A DNA stretch of 64,000 nucleotides from Flavihumibacter sp. UBA7668 (GCF_002483205.1 NZ_DLHM01000004.1:124001-188000); one strand, 5' to 3'. Shown: positions 1 through 10,203, numbered from the stretch's first letter. Program-made: numbers and translations. The notes: generated from the letters alone by a model not told the origin.

Positions 1-145
1 TTAAAAGCAGACTTATGGATAGTGTAAAAAATATCCTCATAGTCGATTTCGGGTTTCAGCGTTCGTCACAAAATAATCCTATTTTTTCAAAGATACAATC
101 CCCGGCTGTTAAAATAAAATCCCCCCTGAAACGTTGCGCGGGGAA

Positions 146-246
146 GAATAGTGAATGGAGTGAATAAAGTGAATAAGGTGAATGGGTAACTTTCTTACAA
201 TTCACCCTCTTCACCTTATTCACTCCATTCACTATTCACTATTCAC
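146..246. repeat. GTGAA-unit inverted repeat (long hairpin)
   Basis: The left arm (about 146-185) is a degenerate array of GTGAA units. The right arm (about 201-246) is the same kind of array in inverse orientation (TTCAC units), so the transcript could fold into a long imperfect hairpin. The right arm runs up to the stop codon of the peroxiredoxin gene. Related arrays occur at 14031-14100, 14830-14962 and 33044-33116. It may act as a 3' processing or termination structure, but that is inference. Confidence 0.7.
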
Positions 247-731
247 TTAATCTTCTCCAGCGTTTCGCGGATCGCTTCAAAATTTGGCAAATCCGTCACT
301 TTATCAAGAATTTCAGCATACCGGATAATTCCTTCCCGGTCAATAACAAATGCCGCCCTTTTAGAAACCCCCTTCATGTCAAATACAAAATTATCTATAA
401 GAGAATCGTATTTGGCAGACACTTCTTTGTTGAAATCACTTAACAATGGAAAATTCAATTGCTGGGCTTCCTTAAATTTTGCCAGCGTAAAAATTGAATC
501 CACACTAATTCCATATACCTGCGCATTGGTATCATTATACTGACTGATAGAATCTCTTACAGAACAAAGCTCTGTTGTACATACCCCCGTAAAAGCCTGC
601 GGGAAGAATAAGAGAACAACATTTTTTCCTCTCTGGTCGTCAAGAGAAATTTTGTTTTTTTCGGAATCATACAGATTGAAAGAAGGTGCGGACTGGCCAA
701 TAGTAATACCCATAAATTTAGTTTTTTTCAA
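243..731 (-). CDS. Peroxiredoxin, BCP/AhpE-like (AhpC/TSA family)
   Basis: This 162-residue cytoplasmic protein would reduce hydrogen peroxide and organic hydroperoxides using thiol reductants. The thioredoxin-fold active-site pattern P-x3-T-x2-C is visible as PQAFTGVC, giving peroxidatic Cys51 with Pro44 and Thr48. A second cysteine five residues on (Cys56, in CTTELC) matches the C-x4-C spacing of BCP-type atypical 2-Cys enzymes. No signal peptide is present. It lies downstream of the PorP/PKD genes on the same strand, but a terminator at 761-789 separates them, so it is probably its own transcription unit. Confidence 0.9.
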   Translation of the reverse strand: MKKTKFMGITIGQSAPSFNLYDSEKNKISLDDQRGKNVVLLFFPQAFTGVCTTELCSVRDSISQYNDTNAQVYGISVDSIFTLAKFKEAQQLNFPLLSDFNKEVSAKYDSLIDNFVFDMKGVSKRAAFVIDREGIIRYAEILDKVTDLPNFEAIRETLEKIK

Positions 732-760
732 ATAACAACAGGGTACACAAAAGGTTAAAT

Positions 761-789
761 AAAATCCCGGCCAAAAGCCGGGATTTTTT
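761..789 (-). terminator. Rho-independent terminator after the PorP-like gene
   Basis: An 11-bp perfect stem (AAAATCCCGGC paired with GCCGGGATTTT) with a 5-base loop is followed by a T-rich run on the minus strand, and also on the plus strand. It lies between the PorP-like gene and the peroxiredoxin gene and should end the PKD/PorP transcript. Confidence 0.8.
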
Positions 790-827
790 CTTCAGTCATT
801 AACCAATAGGTTTTGCTGAGGGACAGA

Positions 828-1868
828 TTAAAAACGGGGACAGAAAACTTTCTCTCTGGTAGAATTATCTCTGTTCAGAAAGCCAATATAAGTAATTGAA
901 AGTTCAAAACCACCTCTTCCCTGGCTTGCTGTCTTTAATTGTGAAACATTCACGTCATAGCTGAGCCCGATTGAAAATGGATTGTAATCTATTTTTACAG
1001 CAGGGATAAGGGCATCACGAAGACGCATAAATGCACCAAGATGCACAATATAGTCCGGCATTTCCGGATCGCCTATTTTATATCCATACATAGCACCACC
1101 AATAATTTCATCCGTGGGACCCTGTTTTGAATAATCTGCCTGGAGGTTAAAAAATGCCTGATCGCCTACATCAAATTTAACTCCGCCGGAAGCAACCCAT
1201 TTCGGGTAAAGTGCTTCATTTACATTTCGGTAAAAAGAATTTTTGGGACGGTTAATATGGTGATAAGCTAATCCTACAAATAAATTGTTTTGCTGATCAG
1301 TACCAAAGCTACTGTTGAAACTTGCGCCAACGCTTGCATCCAGATTGCTGTAATTCGCATTTATCATTGTTTCTCCATCTGCAGCCGCTGGGTTGAAGGC
1401 ACCACCAATATACTGATTATCAGTTGTAATTTTTGAGCGATCCAGTCGGCGTTGTACCAACCCTCCCATGAACCCAACTGAGAGATACATATTTCTATCG
1501 CTGCTTAATGATTTATGGTAATTGATAGCAGGTAATAAATGTGTAGTCGATAATGAAACCGATCCGGCTTTATCAAACAGAAGTTGTAATCCCGCTGTAA
1601 TAAAATCATCACCACTGCCAACCGGCATTTTATATTCTGCATTCACCGATCCGCTTTTGAATGCATTGGTTACACTGTTCCACTGATCACGGTAAACAAT
1701 CTGTGCCCTGACATCACCGGTGAATATGCCAGCAAGTGATGGATTCCTTAATAAAGGGGCCTCATAAAACTGCGAAAAATGTATATCCTGTGCATGGCTG
1801 TTTTTGCCAGACACCAGGACTGCCAAAAGCAGAAAGAGGTGAGTAATATGGTTGGTAATCTTTTTCAT
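828..1868 (-). CDS. Type IX secretion system membrane protein, PorP/SprF family
   Basis: This 346-residue protein has an N-terminal signal peptide ending near SHAQ. It opens with the family hallmark DIHFSQFYEAPLLRNPSLAG, followed by alternating polar and hydrophobic segments typical of an outer-membrane beta-barrel. PorP/SprF proteins are outer-membrane partners of type IX secretion and gliding adhesins. Such genes often sit beside large PKD-repeat proteins that carry a type-B C-terminal signal, and that is the case here: the PKD gene lies upstream, with only 4 bases between its stop and this start. The barrel probably anchors or helps export that PKD protein (inference). Confidence 0.9.
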   Translation of the reverse strand: MKKITNHITHLFLLLAVLVSGKNSHAQDIHFSQFYEAPLLRNPSLAGIFTGDVRAQIVYRDQWNSVTNAFKSGSVNAEYKMPVGSGDDFITAGLQLLFDKAGSVSLSTTHLLPAINYHKSLSSDRNMYLSVGFMGGLVQRRLDRSKITTDNQYIGGAFNPAAADGETMINANYSNLDASVGASFNSSFGTDQQNNLFVGLAYHHINRPKNSFYRNVNEALYPKWVASGGVKFDVGDQAFFNLQADYSKQGPTDEIIGGAMYGYKIGDPEMPDYIVHLGAFMRLRDALIPAVKIDYNPFSIGLSYDVNVSQLKTASQGRGGFELSITYIGFLNRDNSTREKVFCPRF

Positions 1869-1872
1869 AGGT

Positions 1873-4800
1873 TTATCTGAGCAGCGTTACATTTCCTTTT
1901 AATGGAACCACCTGTCCGTTTTCGCAGATGATTTCAATTATATAAACATAAGCATCGGATGCCGCCTGTTGCCCGCGAATCATTCCATTCCATCCATCTG
2001 CCTGCGAATTGGCCGGGAAATTTTTTCTTTCAAACACCAGTTCACCCCAACGGTTAAATATTCGCATAGATTGAATCCTGTCCAAACTTCTTCCTCTCGG
2101 ATAGAAAATATCATTTTGTCCATCCCGATTCGGACTAAAGGTGTTCGGGATAAAATAATTCCTGTTTTCACAGATCACTTTCACCACTATATTGCTGGAA
2201 GCCCTGCAACCATTGTCATCCACCACACTGACTTTGTAATTGGTGTTGAAGGTTGGGTTAGCAATTGGCGTGGGACAATCCGTACAACTCAGTGCAGTGG
2301 AAGGTGTCCATGCCCATTGTACAACATTGTCGCTGTAAATTATGGGTAAGGTAGTTTCAAACCCTAATGGAATAATAATCTCAGGAACATTGTCAATGGT
2401 AGGCAGTGGCCATACAGTTATGTTTTTGGACACAGTGGTTGAACAACCAAATGCAACGGAAGCGGTTAAATTCATGACAGCCTGTCCTGAGTTGGTATAT
2501 CGAACAGTTACATCTTTGGTATTGGCATTTTGTCCATTTCCTAAACTCCATCTCCAGATCGTTGCGCTATCGGGAACTACAGTGGAACCCTGCTGTCCCA
2601 ATAATTCAAACAGACAAATTTCATCCGGTCCGGAAATGACTGGCTCAGGAGTTCTGTATACTCTTACCGTATCAGTAAAACTGTTCTCACATCCGGTTTC
2701 CGTTGTTACATGTTGTGTAATAACATACCTGCCAGGCTGGGTAAACTGGTGAGAAGGATTCAACTCATCAAATACATTGGGAGATCCATCTCCAAAATCC
2801 CAGCGGCGGATTGTTACACTGTCATTACCAATACTGAAATCACTAAGGTTAACAGCGCCGTTATCACAGAATTCACGCGTATCGGTATTGAAGGCAGGTA
2901 TAACCCCTTTTACCATAATGGTTGGACGGCTGCCTACGGCAACTTCGCAATTCAGACTATCTACCAGCCGAACAAATGGACGATAAAAATTCGGGAATCG
3001 ATAGGTGTGTGTAATCTGATTCGCCTGTGATGAATCCGCAGAACCATCATTAAAAATCAGGTAGTATTTCGTGTTTGGTGGCGGTACTACGTTGAAGTCA
3101 ACGGTAATCTCATTACATTCTTCAATTGGATTATAATTAAATACCAAATCAGTAAATGGATTATAAATATTTACAGTGCCAATAGCAGTATCCCTGCATC
3201 CTCCATATCCAATCGCATGCAGACGAACCGTATAATTACCGTATGTATTAAAGAAGTTATTCGTATTGGGCAGATTGCTGGTATTGCCATCTCCGAAATC
3301 CCAATATAAAGAGTCATAATCCGCTGCATGGGAAGTGAATTTTGTTTCCAAAGGCGGACAGATAGCTGATGTATCAATCATAGAAAAATCTGCCTTGGGA
3401 GAAAGTATGCGAACATATCGTTCCCTGATCAGTGAATCTGTACATCCCTGCGCATCTTCAATAAATAATTTAACGGTATAAACAGAATCCGGTCCGGTAT
3501 ACTGGTGAAGAGGATTCCGATCTGTTGATGTTGTTCCGTCTCCAAAATCCCACAGATAACTAAGATTTGATCCGGTGGAAGAATCACGGAATTGAAGATC
3601 AATATCCGGACAATAAATCGTACTCGCTGCTGCAAATTTTGCAAATGGCTTGGTAATATTGGCGGCAGCAGTTTTGGTAATGGTATCCACACAACCGATA
3701 TTATCAGTAGTTGTTAATTTGATGGAATAAGTACCCGGATTACGATAAATATGATTGAGCGGAGTTGCCGTAAAACTTCCGGTTTCCCCATCGCCAAAAT
3801 TAAAATTCCACTGAGTTATTGATCCTGCAGGCGTAGACTGGTCAGCAATGGTTACTTCACTGTTTACGCAACCTCCATTATTGGTTACAGAGAAATCGGC
3901 AACAGCGCCCACAACAGAGACCATATCTGTGATAGTTCTCGTAATAGTACATCCATTGACATCAACCATGGTCAGGGTAATATCAAACACGCCATTTACA
4001 GGTACTCTGGTCTGGAAAATTGATCCTCCTGGAACAGCTGGCTGTCCCTCAATTTGCCAGATGTAGGAACTTATATATTGGGTGGATGTTCCACCTGCTG
4101 TAAGCGTGAATAATTCATTCCGGCAAACAGAGGGTTTGCTGATGGTAAAATTATTGATGAGTTCAAACAGATGAATATTTGTTGTTCTGGTATAGGTACA
4201 TAACGGATCTGTAACCGTTAATGTTACCGTATAGGAACCATAACCGGCATAGGTAACTGTCGGATTGGTTTGTGTGGAAGTTTGTCCATTTCCAAAATTC
4301 CAGGAATAGGTAGCCGGACCATGGGTTGGATCCACAATCGAATTATCCAGAAATTGCACTGTTAATGGATTTGCGCAGGAATATTGCGGAGTAAATCGAG
4401 CAACAGGAGCCAATACATAAACCAGATTGGCCTTGTCTGCGGTATCTGCACATCCATTATTAAAGGCAATTAGTCGAACTGCAAAGAAGCCTGTATCCTG
4501 ATATCGGTAAGCCGGATTTTCCGCAGTTGAGCTTCCGCCATCACCAAAATCCCAGCGCCATTCATCCGCCGGCGTTGCAGTGGAAGTGAATTGATAGGGC
4601 TCTCCTGCACAGGAATTTGTTTTATCTACCGTAAAATCAGCACTTGGTTTTGTGCCTACTTTTATTGCATTGGTTAGTGTAATTGTTTCACTACATCCTC
4701 CTTTTGATATAACTGTTAAACGAACTGTATAGGTGCCAACACTTGCATAGGTATTACTAGGTGTGGGAGAGGTGCTGGTTACACCATTTCCAAAATCCCA

Positions 4801-6288
4801 TTGATAACTGTCAATATCTGCAATTGTTGTGGGATCTAACTGAGGTGTATAGGTAAAAGGAACACACCCGCCAGCTGTGCTGTTCAGAATGACCGGAGTT
4901 ACAGGATCCGCAATTTTTACAAACGCAGGTTTGAAAATTGTAGCGGTGCAACTGTCTGCAGTTGTAATAGTTAAACGCACATCATACTCACCAAAATCAG
5001 TGTAGCTATGCGTGGGATTGGCCTCGGTTGAGGTGCTCCCATCACCAAAATCCCATAACCAGCTGCTTGCTCCAGTAGCCTGACTCTGAAATTGTACTTC
5101 ATGCGGTGTCTGACATCCACTTGTATCATCCGAAGTAAAATCAATTGCAGGTGGATTTGTGATGGTAATAGTTTTTGTAGTGGTTCCCTCACAATCAGCA
5201 TACCTGTTGGTCAATCGTACTGTATATGTGCCAGGTGTTGTATATAATTTAACCGGATTGGTTTCAAAAGAAAAAGTACCATCTCCAAAATCCCACTCAG
5301 AATTATTGGGAAGCGGACTACTGGTATTTACAAAGTTCAACGCTTTATTCGGACATGAACTTGACGGAGCAGTAAAGCTTGTCTGATTGCCTGCAACGGT
5401 TATGGATTGGGTTATACTATCGGAACAACCGTAGCTACTGTTAACTACAAGTTTTACATTATAGTTTCCTGTGGAAGCATAACTGGCAGATGGATTTTTA
5501 TCTGTTGATGTGGTTGAATTACCGAACGACCATCGATAACTAAGGGTGCCCGGGCCTGTTGACTGGTTGTTAAAATTGATTCCGATTGGCGTATTACATG
5601 CATCCAATGGAGAAAAATCAAAATTTGGAGTAACACCACCGATGATCCGGATAAAGCGGGTTCTGGTAGATGTTACTGTACATCCATTGTCTGTAGTAAT
5701 AGTTAAACGCACCGTGAAAAATCCCAGAGTAGTATAAGTCTTTACCGGATTTGCTTCCGTTGAAGTGCTGCCATCACCAAAGTCCCACAAATAAGATGTT
5801 ATTGTTCCCGGCCCCTGCAATACCACACCATTCTGAAAGCGTATTACCGCCGGTATACAGGAAACCGTTGTGTTGGCTGTGAAATCGATGCGGGCTGAAG
5901 GAAAAACAGTTATATAACTGGTTTTTACAATCCCATCTACCCCTCTTGCATTCTGTACGGTTAATCGTACTGTATAAACACCCGGGGTTGCATAGGTTGT
6001 TGTCGGGTTTTGCTGGTCAGATAACTGTCCATTTCCAAAATCCCATGCCCATGAAGTGGGGGAATTGGTGGATTGGTCGGTAAACCGAACGCTTAATGTA
6101 GCACATCCTTCCGTTACATTGGACGTAAAGTTGGCCACAGGAACCTGCGTCTGGGCATACAGTGTACCTGTTGCCAGAAGCAAAATGATGATTAAAAGGT
6201 TACGAGTCAACAAGCTGGTTTTTGTTTTTTCAGAAAGCAACTTGTTTCCAAAGGGATTCGGAATTAGATCGGATATCAGATTTTTCAT
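1873..6288 (-). CDS. Giant PKD-repeat secreted protein with type-B T9SS sorting domain
   Basis: This 1471-residue protein starts with a cytoplasmic stub and a signal-anchor-like segment (about residues 28-46, ending YAQ). It then carries about 13 clear PKD domains, recognisable by WDFGDG/WDFGNG motifs followed by YTVRLT strands, plus at least two degenerate ones. The last ~90 residues (FIPNTFSPNRDGQNDIFYP, then IFNRWGELVFE) are the gliding-motility/type-B sorting domain that directs secretion through the type IX system. PKD repeats are Ig-like and usually mediate adhesion or carbohydrate contact. The gene is paired with a PorP/SprF gene. The exact ligand cannot be read from the sequence. Confidence 0.9.
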   Translation of the reverse strand: MKNLISDLIPNPFGNKLLSEKTKTSLLTRNLLIIILLLATGTLYAQTQVPVANFTSNVTEGCATLSVRFTDQSTNSPTSWAWDFGNGQLSDQQNPTTTYATPGVYTVRLTVQNARGVDGIVKTSYITVFPSARIDFTANTTVSCIPAVIRFQNGVVLQGPGTITSYLWDFGDGSTSTEANPVKTYTTLGFFTVRLTITTDNGCTVTSTRTRFIRIIGGVTPNFDFSPLDACNTPIGINFNNQSTGPGTLSYRWSFGNSTTSTDKNPSASYASTGNYNVKLVVNSSYGCSDSITQSITVAGNQTSFTAPSSSCPNKALNFVNTSSPLPNNSEWDFGDGTFSFETNPVKLYTTPGTYTVRLTNRYADCEGTTTKTITITNPPAIDFTSDDTSGCQTPHEVQFQSQATGASSWLWDFGDGSTSTEANPTHSYTDFGEYDVRLTITTADSCTATIFKPAFVKIADPVTPVILNSTAGGCVPFTYTPQLDPTTIADIDSYQWDFGNGVTSTSPTPSNTYASVGTYTVRLTVISKGGCSETITLTNAIKVGTKPSADFTVDKTNSCAGEPYQFTSTATPADEWRWDFGDGGSSTAENPAYRYQDTGFFAVRLIAFNNGCADTADKANLVYVLAPVARFTPQYSCANPLTVQFLDNSIVDPTHGPATYSWNFGNGQTSTQTNPTVTYAGYGSYTVTLTVTDPLCTYTRTTNIHLFELINNFTISKPSVCRNELFTLTAGGTSTQYISSYIWQIEGQPAVPGGSIFQTRVPVNGVFDITLTMVDVNGCTITRTITDMVSVVGAVADFSVTNNGGCVNSEVTIADQSTPAGSITQWNFNFGDGETGSFTATPLNHIYRNPGTYSIKLTTTDNIGCVDTITKTAAANITKPFAKFAAASTIYCPDIDLQFRDSSTGSNLSYLWDFGDGTTSTDRNPLHQYTGPDSVYTVKLFIEDAQGCTDSLIRERYVRILSPKADFSMIDTSAICPPLETKFTSHAADYDSLYWDFGDGNTSNLPNTNNFFNTYGNYTVRLHAIGYGGCRDTAIGTVNIYNPFTDLVFNYNPIEECNEITVDFNVVPPPNTKYYLIFNDGSADSSQANQITHTYRFPNFYRPFVRLVDSLNCEVAVGSRPTIMVKGVIPAFNTDTREFCDNGAVNLSDFSIGNDSVTIRRWDFGDGSPNVFDELNPSHQFTQPGRYVITQHVTTETGCENSFTDTVRVYRTPEPVISGPDEICLFELLGQQGSTVVPDSATIWRWSLGNGQNANTKDVTVRYTNSGQAVMNLTASVAFGCSTTVSKNITVWPLPTIDNVPEIIIPLGFETTLPIIYSDNVVQWAWTPSTALSCTDCPTPIANPTFNTNYKVSVVDDNGCRASSNIVVKVICENRNYFIPNTFSPNRDGQNDIFYPRGRSLDRIQSMRIFNRWGELVFERKNFPANSQADGWNGMIRGQQAASDAYVYIIEIICENGQVVPLKGNVTLLR

Positions 6289-6292
6289 GGTT

Positions 6293-6700
6293 CTACTTCT
6301 TCTTCAGATGCAACAGATTTTTTGTACCCTGGACCGTTGTTTCTGCTTTTACATAGTCCCACGTATTATTCGTAATCTTCCATACCGCATTCAACTTTGT
6401 TATCGGTTCGCCTGCAGCTGGAAAATTGGTGGTAATGGAAAGCGTATTAACGTCGCCAACCCAGGTTCCCTTATCCTCCGTATCAGTTGTAAATCCGCTT
6501 AATTTACCATCGCGGTAAAACTGAAAAGTATAGGGTGAAAATGAATTGGACAGGTCCACATCGCCTTCCTTGAACGAATATATGTACCACTGGCCATTTG
6601 TGATAGCATTGAGGATAACCTCCTCCTTTTTTTCATCAATAGCTTTTTTACAAGCCATCAACAGGCATACAGCCATGCTTATCAAGGCCAGTTTTTTCAT
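6293..6700 (-). CDS. Small lipoprotein, lipocalin-like
   Basis: This 135-residue protein has a short hydrophobic signal and a lipobox (LLMAC), so it should be lipidated at Cys17. The mature part has a GxW motif near its start (NGQWYIYSF), a strand with a glycine turn (FQFYRDGKL) and a second GTW motif, a pattern seen in lipocalin-like Bacteroidota lipoproteins. No enzymatic residues are evident. Its stop lies 4 bases before the PKD gene start and its ATG overlaps the end of the carboxypeptidase gene, so it may be cotranscribed with both. Specific function unknown. Confidence 0.7.
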   Translation of the reverse strand: MKKLALISMAVCLLMACKKAIDEKKEEVILNAITNGQWYIYSFKEGDVDLSNSFSPYTFQFYRDGKLSGFTTDTEDKGTWVGDVNTLSITTNFPAAGEPITKLNAVWKITNNTWDYVKAETTVQGTKNLLHLKKK

Positions 6701-8229
6701 AGTATTATACCCTCCAGTTTATATGCATAGATGAAACGGTATTTATCCCTGGCATATTGCATAAAATCCTCAGGATCTATTCCTTTTCCGGTTATTCTTC
6801 TACAAAGCTCTTCACTTGTATATTTTCTTCCATGTATATATACATTATCTGATAACCAATTTTTTACAATTTCAAATTCACCCTCTTGTAGAAGTTTTTC
6901 GAATTTTGGAACCTGTTTTACAAGGGTCGCATAAAATTGGGCAGCATATATACTTCCCAGACTGTAAGTTGGAAAATACCCAAAGCTTCCATGACTCCAG
7001 TGTACATCCTGCAAACAACCATTGGAATCGTCCGGTACATCAATGCCCAAATAATGCTGATAGCGCTGTTTCCAGAACTCCGGAACCGCATTCACCTCCA
7101 GGCTTCCTTCAACCAGCGCTTTCTCCACCTCATACCGTATAATTATATGAAAATGATAGGTTAATTCATCTGCTTCCGTCCGGATTAGGGATGGCTGCAC
7201 CTTATTTATGGCACGAAACAAATCTTCCGGCCCGTATGGCTCCAATTGCTGCGGAAAGTAAGATTTAAGAACCGGGAAAAAATGGGTACACCAGGCAAGA
7301 CTTCTTCCAATATTATTTTCCCATAACCTGCTCTGTGATTCATGTATGCCTAAGGAGGCAGCTTCACCCAGGGGTAATCCGTATTGATTATTGGGTAATC
7401 CCAATTCATACAAAGCATGTCCAAGTTCATGAATGGTGCTCCATGTCATATAACTTATATCTTCTTCGCGAACCCTGGTTGTTATTCGAACATCCTCACT
7501 GCTGAAATTGATGGTAAAGGGATGGGCGGCTTTATCCTGACGACCAAAATGAAAATTATACCCCATTTTCTCCAGCAAATCCATGCTGAATGCCCATTGC
7601 TGATCTTCCTGGAAATGTTGTTTCAGTATCCGGTTTTCGACCTGAGGCTGCTGTTTTATTTCCGCGAGCAATTCCGCCAACGCAGGTTTCAGTCGGGAGA
7701 AAAGCTGATCCAGTAATTCGGTAGTGCAGCCTCTTTCATACTGATTTAAAAGGGCATCATACGGATGATGTTCATATCCCATTAATTCAGCTTCTTTTCT
7801 CTTAAGTGTTACCAGCTTCTCCAGCCAGGGCGCAAACAGCGAAAATGAATTGTTTTTTCTGGCTTCTACCCAGTGATTAAATGAATTGGAAATGGTTTCA
7901 CTTAATTCCCGAACAAAACCGGATGGAAGTTTGACCTGCTGCTGATAATCGTATTGGCTTAGCTCAAGATTGGATCGCTGTTCTTCCGTTAGGTCTTTTC
8001 TTTCCAACAGATTTGTCAGTAACTCACCGGTAACCGATTCGGTAAACCTGGCATGCGCCAATTCGGATAGAGTGGCTATTTGTCTGGATCTGGTTGTAAT
8101 ACTGCCAGCTGGCATATAAGTCTCCTGATCCCACTGTAGCAGGGCAGTAGCATACCGGATATCTGCAATTTCCTGTAACCGTTTTTTGTATGCTTCGTAC
8201 AGTGCTGGGGTAGTCGTCAATTGGTCCAT
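6697..8229 (-). CDS. Metallocarboxypeptidase, M32 (Taq) family
   Basis: This 510-residue cytoplasmic zinc carboxypeptidase trims C-terminal residues from peptides and has the usual length for the family. All four M32 signature motifs are visible: DVRITTR (DxRxT), HELGH with zinc ligands His267 and His271 and catalytic Glu268, HESQSRLWE, and GCLQDVHW (GxxQDxHW). No signal peptide is present. The 3' end overlaps the start of the small lipoprotein gene by 4 bases (ATGA type), which suggests translational coupling. Confidence 0.93.
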   Translation of the reverse strand: MDQLTTTPALYEAYKKRLQEIADIRYATALLQWDQETYMPAGSITTRSRQIATLSELAHARFTESVTGELLTNLLERKDLTEEQRSNLELSQYDYQQQVKLPSGFVRELSETISNSFNHWVEARKNNSFSLFAPWLEKLVTLKRKEAELMGYEHHPYDALLNQYERGCTTELLDQLFSRLKPALAELLAEIKQQPQVENRILKQHFQEDQQWAFSMDLLEKMGYNFHFGRQDKAAHPFTINFSSEDVRITTRVREEDISYMTWSTIHELGHALYELGLPNNQYGLPLGEAASLGIHESQSRLWENNIGRSLAWCTHFFPVLKSYFPQQLEPYGPEDLFRAINKVQPSLIRTEADELTYHFHIIIRYEVEKALVEGSLEVNAVPEFWKQRYQHYLGIDVPDDSNGCLQDVHWSHGSFGYFPTYSLGSIYAAQFYATLVKQVPKFEKLLQEGEFEIVKNWLSDNVYIHGRKYTSEELCRRITGKGIDPEDFMQYARDKYRFIYAYKLEGIIL

Positions 8230-8323
8230 AGGCAGGAATTCTCCTGCAATCTAAGGAAAAAAACAAGCCAGCCTGATTTAGTGGATAATTGTGCAAGGGG
8301 GGGAGGTGAATGGTGAATGGATT

Positions 8324-8331
8324 TATATTTG
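8324..8331 (+). promoter_or_regulatory. -7 promoter element of the Nif3-like gene
   Basis: TATATTTG matches the Bacteroidota -7 consensus TAnnTTTG exactly and ends only 4 bases before the ATG at 8336, implying a very short or absent leader. A GTGAATGGTGAATGG repeat and a G7 run lie just upstream. Confidence 0.55.
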
Positions 8332-8335
8332 AACC

Positions 8336-9433
8336 ATGAAAATTTCAGCAATTACAGCTTTACTGGAAAAGATGGCGCCCTTGTCATTACAGGAGACCTA
8401 TGATAATGCCGGACTGATAACCGGAAATCCTGATTGGGTGTGTACCGGCATTACTGTTGCACTGGATGCTACTGAGGAAGTTTTAATAGAAGCGGTTGCT
8501 AAGGGAAATAACCTGATCGTTGCCCATCATCCGATCGTGTTTTCTGGGTTAAAGAAAATCAGCGGCTCGGGCTATGTGGAAAAAGCGCTGGTTTTTGCCA
8601 TAAAGCATGATATCGCGATTTATGCTACTCATACCAATCTTGATAATATTATCAGCGGAGTTAATGGTAAAATAGCCGATTTATTGGGCCTTCAAAACCG
8701 ACGGGTGCTGGCTTCCAAACAGGGACAACTGAAAAAACTGGTCAGCTTTGTTCCGAATGACTATGCAGAAAAATTGAGTAATGCATTGTTTGATGCAGGT
8801 GCCGGATCCATAGGCAAATACAGTGAATGCGGATTTCAAACAGAGGGTTTTGGCAGTTTTAGAGCCGGACCAGGTAGCCGGCCTTTTGTTGGTGAACCAG
8901 GTGAACGGCACTATGAAAAGGAAACCCGAATTGAAATGATCTATCCGGCTGCTTTGGAAGCCGGTATCGTGAACACATTGATTACGCATCATCCGTATGA
9001 AGAAGTGGCCTATGATCTGTATTCCTTAACCAATGCTGCACAGGGCATCGGGTCCGGACTGATTGGTGAACTGGAAACGGAACTGCCTGTAAATGAAGTG
9101 CTTGGATCACTGAAAAAGCTGTTTAAAGTACCTGTAATCAGACATAGTCCGCTTGTAAAAGAATCAATTAAGCTGGTAGCGATTTGCGGTGGAGCTGGTA
9201 GTTTTCTGATTTCCAGTGCATTACGCAATAAGGTTGATATGTATATTACTGCTGATATGAAATATCACGAATTTTTTGATGCCAATGGGCAGCTGGTAAT
9301 TGCGGATATCGGCCATTTTGAGAGCGAGCAATACACCATAGATCTGCTATATGATATTTTGGCGGAAAAATTTCCTACCTTTGCCGTCTTCAAAACGGAG
9401 GTGAAAACCAATCCGGTGAATTATTATATCTAA
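8336..9433 (+). CDS. Nif3-like dinuclear metal-centre protein
   Basis: This 365-residue protein belongs to the Nif3/YbgI/YqfO family (annotated elsewhere as GTP cyclohydrolase I type 2 homologue). Metal-binding motifs are present: VAHHPIVFSG (His64, His65), ATHTNLD (His99, Asp103) and the C-terminal GHFESE. The length and the middle section (about residues 130-230) indicate the long YqfO form with an inserted CutA/PII-like domain. The family forms hexameric rings and its substrate is unsettled. The zinc-ribbon gene follows 14 bases downstream, a common pairing in Bacteroidota, so the two are probably cotranscribed. Confidence 0.9.
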   Translation: MKISAITALLEKMAPLSLQETYDNAGLITGNPDWVCTGITVALDATEEVLIEAVAKGNNLIVAHHPIVFSGLKKISGSGYVEKALVFAIKHDIAIYATHTNLDNIISGVNGKIADLLGLQNRRVLASKQGQLKKLVSFVPNDYAEKLSNALFDAGAGSIGKYSECGFQTEGFGSFRAGPGSRPFVGEPGERHYEKETRIEMIYPAALEAGIVNTLITHHPYEEVAYDLYSLTNAAQGIGSGLIGELETELPVNEVLGSLKKLFKVPVIRHSPLVKESIKLVAICGGAGSFLISSALRNKVDMYITADMKYHEFFDANGQLVIADIGHFESEQYTIDLLYDILAEKFPTFAVFKTEVKTNPVNYYI

Positions 9434-9447
9434 TTCTAAAAACTTAT

Positions 9448-10203
9448 ATGGCAACTGTCAAAGACTTTTCGGTTGAAGAAAAACTGGTATCTCTTGTAAG
9501 CTTACAAAAGATCGAATCCAAAATCGATGAATTCCAGATTCTGAAAGGAGAATTGCCGATTGAGGTAAGTGATCTTGAAGATGAAATTCAAGGCTTGCAT
9601 GCCCGGCAGACAAGAATTGAAGAAGAGATCAATGGCATTAATGAGTTCATTAACCAGAAAAAAACAGCCATACAAGATGCGGAAGCCCTGATCAAAAAGT
9701 ACGAAAAACAAAGTACCAATGTGAAAAATAGCCGCGAATTTGAAGCTATTACCAAGGAAATCGAAATGCAGCAGCTGGAAGTTAAGCTTGCGGAAAAGCA
9801 TATCAAGGATGCCAATGAGGAAATTTCTGATAAAGTAGTTGGTCTGGATAAAGCAAAGAAAGCCATCGCAACCAAAGAAGGTGTTTTAAAGCACAAGAAA
9901 GAAGAACTCGAAAAAATTATTGCTACAACGGAAGAAGAAGAAAAGCAATTTAATAAACTGGCTTCTGAAGCCCGTGAAAAAGTGGAAGCCCGTTTGCTTT
10001 TATCCTATGATCGTATCCGTGAGAATTACCGGAATGGTCTGGCTGTAGTTCCTGTATTAAGAGATGCATGTGGTGGTTGCTTCAACGCAATTCCTCCGCA
10101 GCGTCAAAGTGAAATCAAGCAGCGTAAGAAAATCATCGTATGTGAAAACTGCGGTCGTATTCTGGTAGACAGCGAACTGAATGATGGAGTTGAGGTGAAG
10201 TAG
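9448..10203 (+). CDS. C4-type zinc-ribbon coiled-coil protein (CT398-like)
   Basis: This 251-residue protein has a long antiparallel coiled coil (about residues 30-190, rich in Glu/Lys heptads). A C-terminal zinc ribbon has ligands Cys208, Cys211, Cys232 and Cys235 (CGGC and CENC). It matches the CT398/DUF164-type family (zf-RING_7). Family members have been linked to nucleic-acid or secretion-related roles, but the function is not established. It is likely cotranscribed with the Nif3-like gene. Confidence 0.85.
   Translation: MATVKDFSVEEKLVSLVSLQKIESKIDEFQILKGELPIEVSDLEDEIQGLHARQTRIEEEINGINEFINQKKTAIQDAEALIKKYEKQSTNVKNSREFEAITKEIEMQQLEVKLAEKHIKDANEEISDKVVGLDKAKKAIATKEGVLKHKKEELEKIIATTEEEEKQFNKLASEAREKVEARLLLSYDRIRENYRNGLAVVPVLRDACGGCFNAIPPQRQSEIKQRKKIIVCENCGRILVDSELNDGVEVK

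Noticed and set aside
1..150. Plus-strand frame from 15 reading ILIVDFGFQ, resembling the start of GMP synthase, and an open minus-strand frame to the window edge
   Set aside because: The GuaA-like match is only about nine residues and the frame ends at 153. The minus-strand frame (59 to 1) has no start codon and is too short to assign.
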